Source: Nitrospirota bacterium (lineage in GTDB: Bacteria; Nitrospirota; Thermodesulfovibrionia; Thermodesulfovibrionales; JdFR-88). Taken from it: a stretch of DNA of 16,885 bases. Position numbers and translations under genes: made by a program. This document shows positions 12,252 through 16,885 of this stretch, piece by piece. A model generated the notes under the pieces. That model was not told where the DNA came from. It did not search any database and worked only from the letters and a program-made list of their open reading frames with translations. The stretch is taken from positions 1-16,885 of the forward strand of contig JAKAGP010000005.1 in NCBI GenBank assembly GCA_021825785.1, given 5' to 3'. Each line of letters opens with the position of its first letter. Positions within the stretch are counted from its first letter, which is position 1.

Positions 12252-13533
12252 AGATATCAAACCTGTAGGAGTTCCATTTACCGCATCCGGGGCACCTGCC
12301 CGCCCATTCTGCGGAGAGATGCCCGCAAGAGCTGCAGCAATAAAAAAGCTTGCCTGGGTCGGCGGCCTTCCTGAAGGCGCGGGCTGCCTTTTCATAGCGC
12401 TCCCGCCTCATATAGAGCTCCCCTAAGAGGCGGCAGACCGAAGGAAAGTTGTCCGCGGAATCAAACCCTTTAAGGCAGTCGAGGGCGTCATCTATCATCT
12501 CCAGGCGGTAATACAGCTTTCCCATGAGGAACCTGAGCACGGAATCGTTAGGACTGCCGTTCAGCGCGTTTTGATACAGCTTTATTATTCGTTCGGGTTC
12601 CCCTTTGTTTATAAGCAGGTCCTCAAGCCTGGCCAGCAGGATGACCGAACCAGCCTGGGCGTAGCCCCGCTCAAGGAATTCCACCGCCTGCTCGTCTTCT
12701 CCCTGGCCCAGCAACACCTCGGCCGCCCCTAGATAGGAGGGGATGAACTCCTTCTCGTACTTAAGGACCATGCGGAACAGCTTGCCTGACCGGTCGAGGT
12801 CGTTGGCCTCCAGGAGCTGCCTTGCATGCTCATATCTGTAGCCGCTGAGCCTCGACTCCTCGGCCTTGCGGTCCGGCAGGTGCTCAAGTTTCAGTATCGC
12901 TTTCTGGACCTCCACCAGGTCCGGCCAGCGCTCGATCTTCTCCAGTATGGAACGCTTGCTTTCCAGTGCGGAAAGGTTGTCCGGGTCCAGCTCCAGTATT
13001 TCCTCTGCGTAATTCAGGGCGCTGTCCCACATGGAGAGGGCCTCCATTTCCTGCTCAAGCAGCAGAAGCGCCTCCATGCTCCTGCCCCCTGAAGCACCCA
13101 AGGCCCGCTTGTAATATTCCGCCGCCTTTTCGTGCTGGCCGGAAAAAGAGTATATGTCTCCCATCCTTAAAAGGGCATCCGTGTGCTCCGGGGCCTCACC
13201 CAGTATGGTCTCCAGTATCTCTTTCGCCTCTTCCCTGTTGTTGGCGAGTATTTGGTTTATGGCCTTTGAATAAAGCCCCTCCAGCCACTCCTCTTTTTTC
13301 TGCCTCTTTACATGCCTGTAGTTGTCAATGAAACGCTTTGTGTCCCTCAGGGCCACCAGGGTTAGCATAAGGAACACCCCGGAGATAACGGAGAAAAGTA
13401 TCAGTCCTATCTTCGGCACTGAATATATGCCCGAAAACGGCACATGTATCATGGTCGTGTCGTAGTTGTAGATGGAAAACAGCGCCACGAGGGCAAAAAA
13501 AATCGTCAGTATGAAAACGGCTATCTTGGTCAT
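12232..13533 (-). CDS. lapB: LapA-LapB fusion: membrane-anchored TPR protein with zinc ribbon
   Basis: The protein is 433 aa. Residues 1-65 look like LapA (DUF1049): helix 1-22, a short periplasmic loop (Y-N-Y-D-T-T-M-I-H-V-P-F) and helix about 43-62. Roughly ten TPR-like helical repeats follow (about 85-390; for example A-L-L-R-M-G-D-I-Y-S-F-S-G-Q-H-E-K-A-A-E-Y-Y). The C-terminal rubredoxin-like ribbon has C400-x2-C403 and C414-x2-C417 (C-P-G-C-G-K-W-N-S-Y), the hallmark of LapB/YciM. In E. coli LapA and LapB are separate proteins that control LPS amount by presenting LpxC to FtsH. Here both seem to be in one chain. It starts 3 nt after rlmH ends and overlaps the PIN gene. A similar role is likely but not shown. 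Confidence 0.85.
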   Translation of the reverse strand: MTKIAVFILTIFFALVALFSIYNYDTTMIHVPFSGIYSVPKIGLILFSVISGVFLMLTLVALRDTKRFIDNYRHVKRQKKEEWLEGLYSKAINQILANNREEAKEILETILGEAPEHTDALLRMGDIYSFSGQHEKAAEYYKRALGASGGRSMEALLLLEQEMEALSMWDSALNYAEEILELDPDNLSALESKRSILEKIERWPDLVEVQKAILKLEHLPDRKAEESRLSGYRYEHARQLLEANDLDRSGKLFRMVLKYEKEFIPSYLGAAEVLLGQGEDEQAVEFLERGYAQAGSVILLARLEDLLINKGEPERIIKLYQNALNGSPNDSVLRFLMGKLYYRLEMIDDALDCLKGFDSADNFPSVCRLLGELYMRRERYEKAARAFRKAADPGKLFYCCSSCGHLSAEWAGRCPGCGKWNSYRFDIYGRSKL

Positions 13534-13536
13534 ACC

Positions 13537-13992
13537 CTATGCGTGATGATACCCCTTGCCTTTTATAATGCTGAGCCCCCTGTATACCTGTTCCAGAAGG
13601 ATCACCCTGGCCAGTTCGTGCGGGAATGTCATGGGCGAAAGGGAAAGCCTCATGGAGGCCGCCTCCTTCACCTGGGGGGAAACCCCGTAAGGCCCGCCCA
13701 GCACAAACCTGCAGGAACTTTTGTCTCTCAGCAACCCGGAAAATTCCATGGAACTCATCATCTTCCCCGCATCATCCAGCAAAATGAAATCGCCAGCCTG
13801 CCTCAGTATCCTTCCGCCTTCTTCAAACAGGACGGCCGCCGGTTTCCGGTTTTCAGAAAAAGCGCCTTTCCCCTCTTTTACCTCTACGATCTCTATGCCC
13901 GCCATCGTCTGGATGTCTTTAATATACTTCTTTATCGCCTCTTTTATAAACTTTTCCTTAGTTCTGCCCACCCATAAGACGCTTATTTTCAT
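13537..13992 (-). CDS. rlmH: 23S rRNA pseudouridine-1915 N3-methyltransferase RlmH
   Basis: The protein is 151 aa, the usual length for RlmH. It is a SPOUT-type enzyme that methylates pseudouridine 1915 in helix 69 of 23S rRNA in the assembled 70S ribosome, using S-adenosylmethionine. Conserved blocks are the N-terminal M-K-I-S-V-L-W-V-G strand, D-F-I-L-L-D-D-A-G-K (about 67-76), F-V-L-G-G-P-Y-G-V (the knot), and the C-terminal L-S-L-S-P-M-T-F-P-H-E-L-A-R-V-I-L-L-E-Q with Y-R-G-L-S-I-I-K-G-K-G-Y-H-H. The start ATG overlaps the rsfS stop as ATGA, showing translational coupling. The rsfS-rlmH pair is widely conserved in bacteria. Confidence 0.97.
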   Translation of the reverse strand: MKISVLWVGRTKEKFIKEAIKKYIKDIQTMAGIEIVEVKEGKGAFSENRKPAAVLFEEGGRILRQAGDFILLDDAGKMMSSMEFSGLLRDKSSCRFVLGGPYGVSPQVKEAASMRLSLSPMTFPHELARVILLEQVYRGLSIIKGKGYHHA

Positions 13993-14399
13993 TCTTCCTC
14001 TTTCTCTGCCTGAGCGTCTTCAGAGAGGGAGGGTGCCTCAAGATGCGGCGCATCCATCCAGAGCTTTTCAAGCTCGTAAAAAGCCCTGGTCTCTTCCTCG
14101 AAGATATGGACCACCACGTCTCCAAAATCGATGAGCACCCATTTGGCGTTTGAAACCCCTTCCAGCCCCATGGGCCTTATGCCCTTTGCCTTGAGGGTCT
14201 CCACAATATAATCGGAGATGGTCCTTACCTGGGTGGTGCTGGACCCGGAGCAGATAACGAAATAGTCGGTAAAGGAGGTAAGTCCCTCCATTTGGAGCAC
14301 AGCCACACCAGAGGCCTGTTTGTCCCTGGCGAGTCCCGCTATGAGAAGCGCCCTTCCCTTGCTGTCCAGACCGGTTTTTTTATTTTTGTCCTGTGGCAA
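13989..14399 (-). CDS. rsfS: Ribosomal silencing factor RsfS
   Basis: RsfS binds ribosomal protein uL14 and blocks subunit joining under low nutrients. Family features are G-V-A-V-L-Q-M-E-G-L-T-S-F-T-D-Y-F-V-I-C-S-G-S-S-T-T-Q-V, W-V-L-I-D-F-G-D-V-V-V-H-I-F and E-E-T-R-A-F-Y-E-L-E-K-L-W. An acidic tail (E-D-A-Q-A-E-K-E-E-E) follows. The start is uncertain. The frame is open to a TTG at 14477 overlapping the nadD stop, but that adds 26 Lys/Asn/Gln/Ile residues from A-rich low-complexity DNA. I prefer the TTG at 14399, preceded by AAGGCGGGG and giving 136 aa, closer to the family length. It is coupled to rlmH by ATGA. Confidence 0.92.
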   Translation of the reverse strand: MPQDKNKKTGLDSKGRALLIAGLARDKQASGVAVLQMEGLTSFTDYFVICSGSSTTQVRTISDYIVETLKAKGIRPMGLEGVSNAKWVLIDFGDVVVHIFEEETRAFYELEKLWMDAPHLEAPSLSEDAQAEKEEE

Positions 14400-14473
14400 A
14401 AAATGACCCCGCCTTGAAATTTTTAATTTTTTTTGAATCTGGATCTTTTTGTTTTTTTTGTTTTTTTGAAAAA
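14400..14473 (-). repeat. A/T-rich low-complexity tract before rsfS
   Basis: Runs of five to eight A (minus strand) broken by single bases lie between nadD and the preferred rsfS start. The composition contrasts sharply with the GC-rich neighbours. It either encodes a Lys/Asn-rich N-terminal extension of RsfS or is an A-rich untranslated spacer that could aid ribosome loading. Confidence 0.6.
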
Positions 14474-15217
14474 TCAAAATTTTATTTTGTTCTGAATTAT
14501 AAAAGATAGGACATGTTCTGGCAACAGGTATCTGGCGCTTCTGCCCGCTGCCAACAGTGCCCTGATATGTTTTGCCGAAATGCCCAGCGGGGCCACCCTT
14601 AGAAGATGCAGGGCCCTGCCGCCCGAAAGCCTGAGCCTGACAGCGGCCTTTTTCCCTTCGTCGAGGGCAGCCAGTTCCTTTTTCTTATTCGCCAGCCATC
14701 TGTCCTTCAGGACGAAAGGCGAATCGAGTATCCCGGCAAAGGGGTATCCGGGGCGGGACACCACCGCGAAATCAGCAAGCTCAATGAGCCTCTCCGGCCT
14801 CCACCAAAGATGAAGGTCCAGAAAAACATCGGCTCCCGTGATGAAATAAAGCCTCTTGTCCGGGTACTCATCCGAGAGCTTCTCAAGGGTGTTTACAGTG
14901 TAAGAGGGGCCGGATTTCCGGCATTCAAGGTCAGAGACCTCAAAGAAGGGGTTGCCCGCCACGGCCAGCCTCACCATTTCGAGCCTCTTGCGCGCCGGGG
15001 CCAGCCCAGCGCCGCTCTTGAGCGGCGGGGTTCCAGCTGGAACAAAGAGCACCTTTTCAAGCCCCAGTGTCTCTCTTACTTCTTCGGCCACTCTCAGGTG
15101 GGCATTATGCACGGGATTGAAGGTACCCCCCATTATCCCGATGCCTGAGAGTTTTTGTTCTTTCTTCCTTTTATACCTTGTTTGACCTCTTTGCTCTTTT
15201 TGCCTATCCCTCTTCAC
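14474..15217 (-). CDS. nadD: Nicotinate-nucleotide adenylyltransferase NadD
   Basis: The protein is 247 aa. NadD transfers AMP from ATP to nicotinate mononucleotide in NAD synthesis. The nucleotidyltransferase motif is G-I-M-G-G-T-F-N-P-V-H-N-A-H-L (27-41), with H37 and H40. The usual Gly between them is Ala. The C-terminal motif I-S-A-K-H-I-R with Y-L-L-P-E-H-V-L-S-F-I is also present. V-P-A-G-T-P-P-L-K and F-I-T-G-A-D-V-F-L-D-L-H-L-W-W are further family blocks. The only in-frame start before the first strand is GTG 15217, which shares its G with the hemC stop (TAG). It gives a Lys/Arg-rich leader of about 23 residues not found in most NadD. No clear ribosome-binding site is seen, so coupling to hemC is likely. 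Confidence 0.95.
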   Translation of the reverse strand: MKRDRQKEQRGQTRYKRKKEQKLSGIGIMGGTFNPVHNAHLRVAEEVRETLGLEKVLFVPAGTPPLKSGAGLAPARKRLEMVRLAVAGNPFFEVSDLECRKSGPSYTVNTLEKLSDEYPDKRLYFITGADVFLDLHLWWRPERLIELADFAVVSRPGYPFAGILDSPFVLKDRWLANKKKELAALDEGKKAAVRLRLSGGRALHLLRVAPLGISAKHIRALLAAGRSARYLLPEHVLSFIIQNKIKF

Positions 15218-16191
15218 TATGTAGCGATATCGTTTTCCACGGGGGGGATCTCTTTTCCGTAAACGCGCGCCAGTATCTCGCCCGCCCCCTGTTTTATCAG
15301 GGATTCGGCGAGCCTTACCCCAAGGTTTTCCGCGTCCGCCGGGTCGCCCTCGATGCTCTCCCTTAGCGTCTTTGAGCCGGATGGGTCTCCCACAAGGCCG
15401 TCCATCAGTAGCTTCTTCCCGGCGGAATCGAACCTGGCGTATGCAGCTATCGGCACCTGGCAGCCGCCTTCAAGCCTTAAAAGAAAAGCCCTTTCCGCCC
15501 TGACGGCTACGGAGGTCTCATGGTGGTTCAGGCGGGAAACAAGCCCGTTTATCCAAGGGTCTTCACGCCTGCACTCTATGCCCACTGCCCCCTGCCCTAT
15601 GGCTGGAAGCATGGCGTCAGGCGGTATGGCTTCCGTGATCCTGCCCTCAAATCCAAGCCTCTTCATCCCGGCAACGGCAAGGATGATGGCATCGTATTCC
15701 CCCTCGTCCAGCTTTCTAAGCCTTGTGTCCAGGTTTCCCCTCAGGCTGCTTATCTTCAAGTCAGGCCTTGCCTTAAGCAACTGGCAGGTGCGCCGCAGGC
15801 TGCTTGTGCCTATGTGTGCGCCCTTGGGCAGATCAGCCAGTTTTCCTGCGGCCCCGTTCCTGCCTACAAAGGCGTCTCCCGGATTTTCCCTCTTGCAGAT
15901 CGCCCCCAGGTGCAGTTCACAGGGCAGTTCGGTCGGCACGTCCTTCATGCTGTGCACGGCGATGTCCGCCCGCCGCTCAAGCAGCGCCTCCTCTATCTCC
16001 TTTACGAAAAGCCCCTTGCCCCCAACCTGCGCAAGCGCCACGTCCAGTATCTTGTCTCCGGTCGTTTTTATGATATTAAGCTCAATCTCAAGGGACGGCT
16101 CCAGTTTCTTAAGCTCGGACTCCACCCACCGGGCCTGCCAGAGGGCAAGTTTACTGCCGCGTGTTCCTATGACCAGCTTTTTCTTTTTCAT
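15217..16191 (-). CDS. hemC: Hydroxymethylbilane synthase (porphobilinogen deaminase)
   Basis: The protein is 324 aa, slightly longer than the usual 305-315. It joins four porphobilinogen molecules into hydroxymethylbilane for heme, siroheme and cobalamin. Visible motifs are G-T-R-G-S-K-L-A-L-W-Q (9-19), K-T-T-G-D (43-46), G-K-G-L-F-V-K-E-I, H-S-M-K-D84-V-P with the catalytic Asp, G-T-S-S-L-R-R (128-134), R-G-N-L-D-T-R, and E-G-G-C244-Q-V-P-I with the Cys that holds the dipyrromethane cofactor. It starts directly after the hemA stop (TGA-ATG), with GGAG inside hemA as ribosome-binding site. hemD does not follow; nadD does. Confidence 0.98.
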   Translation of the reverse strand: MKKKKLVIGTRGSKLALWQARWVESELKKLEPSLEIELNIIKTTGDKILDVALAQVGGKGLFVKEIEEALLERRADIAVHSMKDVPTELPCELHLGAICKRENPGDAFVGRNGAAGKLADLPKGAHIGTSSLRRTCQLLKARPDLKISSLRGNLDTRLRKLDEGEYDAIILAVAGMKRLGFEGRITEAIPPDAMLPAIGQGAVGIECRREDPWINGLVSRLNHHETSVAVRAERAFLLRLEGGCQVPIAAYARFDSAGKKLLMDGLVGDPSGSKTLRESIEGDPADAENLGVRLAESLIKQGAGEILARVYGKEIPPVENDIAT

Positions 16192-16885
16192 TCAGTCTCC
16201 GTTAAGATCGTATAGTTTTCTAATCATGGCTATGAGCTGGTCCCGGTCTTCAACGTCCTCCTTGAGGGCGGCGGTAGGGGAATGGATAAGCTTGTTCACG
16301 ATGGCCTGCGCCATCTGCCGCACAGCCCCCTGCTGCTTCTCATCAAGGCTTAACCGGTTAAAGAGCCTCTCAAGCTCCGCCTCGCTTATCCCCTGGGCCC
16401 TCTGCCTCAGCGCCACCACGGTGGGAATGCTCTGAAGAGACGCAACCCATCGCTCAAAGACCTCGACCTCGCTTCCTATAATGTCCTCGGCCTTCTGGGC
16501 CTCCTTGTTGCGCTCGTGCCTGTTGGAGTCCACAACCCCCTGGAGGTCGTCCACATCGTACAGATAGACGTTCTCCAGCCCGTTTATCTTGGGGTCGATA
16601 TTCCTTGGCACCGATATGTCTATCAGGAAGACGGGCCGCTGCTTGCGCTCCTTCATTATATTATGGAGGTCCTGCTTGAAGACCACGTAATTTGGAGCCC
16701 CGGTGGAGCATAGCACTATGTCCGAATGGACCATCTCCTCCTTGAAGCTGGAGAAAGGGACAGCCCTTCCCTTGAAGTCCTGCGCCAGTTCGCATCCCCT
16801 TTCAAGGGTCCGGTTGGCGACCACTATCTCCTTTACCCCGTTGTTCATCAGGTGCCGCGCGGCCAGCTCGGCCATCTCCCCCGCG
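16192..16885 (-). CDS. hemA: Glutamyl-tRNA reductase, C-terminal part (5' end outside window)
   Basis: The frame is open to the window edge, giving the last 230 residues. HemA reduces the glutamate of Glu-tRNA(Glu) with NADPH to glutamate-1-semialdehyde, the first step of C5-pathway tetrapyrrole synthesis. The fragment starts in the NADPH-binding Rossmann domain (A-G-E-M-A-E-L-A-A-R-H-L, then I-V-V-A-N-R-T). It continues with S-D-I-V-L-C-S-T-G-A-P, F-L-I-D-I-S-V-P-R-N-I-D-P and Y-L-Y-D-V-D-D-L-Q, and ends in the helical dimerisation domain (E-V-E-V-F-E-R-W, K-L-I-H-S-P-T-A-A-L-K). The catalytic N-terminal domain lies outside. It heads the operon as far as can be seen. Confidence 0.97.
   Translation of the reverse strand, partial: AGEMAELAARHLMNNGVKEIVVANRTLERGCELAQDFKGRAVPFSSFKEEMVHSDIVLCSTGAPNYVVFKQDLHNIMKERKQRPVFLIDISVPRNIDPKINGLENVYLYDVDDLQGVVDSNRHERNKEAQKAEDIIGSEVEVFERWVASLQSIPTVVALRQRAQGISEAELERLFNRLSLDEKQQGAVRQMAQAIVNKLIHSPTAALKEDVEDRDQLIAMIRKLYDLNGD

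Noticed and set aside
11643..12374. Plus-strand open frame opposite the PIN gene
   Set aside because: The minus-strand product matches the RNA-ligase-partner family from its first strand onward. The plus frame has no motif or start signal.
12252..12395. Upstream extension of the PIN gene by 48 codons
   Set aside because: It lies entirely inside the LapB zinc-ribbon coding region, and the added residues do not resemble the family N-terminus.
15353..16435. Plus-strand open frame of 360 codons, rich in Ser and Pro
   Set aside because: It is the shadow of hemC and hemA, both unmistakable on the minus strand. Its composition is an artefact of the reverse complement.

Overview
The window reads as chromosomal DNA of a Gram-negative bacterium. 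A LapA/LapB-type protein fusion and a methyl-accepting chemotaxis receptor support this. The RNA-ligase partner PIN protein, PerR-type regulator and many stand-alone Cache proteins would fit a deep-branching anaerobic or microaerophilic lineage such as Nitrospirota or a deltaproteobacterial relative. That placement is a weak inference from gene content only. No rRNA, tRNA, CRISPR array or insertion sequence was recognised.

Layout. (1) 1-1416, minus strand: a RelE/ParE-like toxin (cut by the window edge) with its ribbon-helix-helix antitoxin, an unexplained stretch with two doubtful short ORFs, then a small exported OB-fold-like protein and a two-helix membrane protein. (2) 1787-8160: a sensory neighbourhood. 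On the minus strand lie a secreted cupin, a free-standing cytosolic Cache_2 domain and a large exported protein of tandem Cache domains. The last has a frameshift in a run of eight A/T pairs that removes the end of its final domain. Across a divergent promoter region with a perfect 12-bp palindrome lie, on the plus strand, a GYD-domain protein and a sugar-type periplasmic-binding protein that lacks a signal peptide. Convergent to these is a chemoreceptor with almost no periplasmic region and a C-terminal CZB-like zinc domain. Ligand-binding domains and signalling domain are therefore encoded by separate neighbouring genes. (3) 8585-9337: a membrane protein built from three similar segments, with a good intrinsic terminator.

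(4) 9811-11593, plus strand: a CPBP-family intramembrane protease, then a PerR-type regulator with all expected metal ligands. Its presumed PerR box covers its own -10 element and start codon. A Cys-rich protein of unknown function follows, and then a bidirectional terminator.

(5) 11594-16885, minus strand: a compact operon in the order hemA (5' end outside the window), hemC, nadD, rsfS, rlmH, a fused lapA-lapB and an RNA-ligase-partner PIN-domain gene. Stops and starts touch or overlap at most junctions. The operon joins tetrapyrrole synthesis, NAD synthesis, ribosome maturation or silencing, envelope (LPS) control and a probable RNA-processing factor.

The most interesting points are the split chemoreceptor neighbourhood (2402-8160), the homopolymer frameshift at 3001-3008, the leaderless-looking autoregulated perR, and the LapA-LapB fusion overlapping the RNA-ligase-partner gene.
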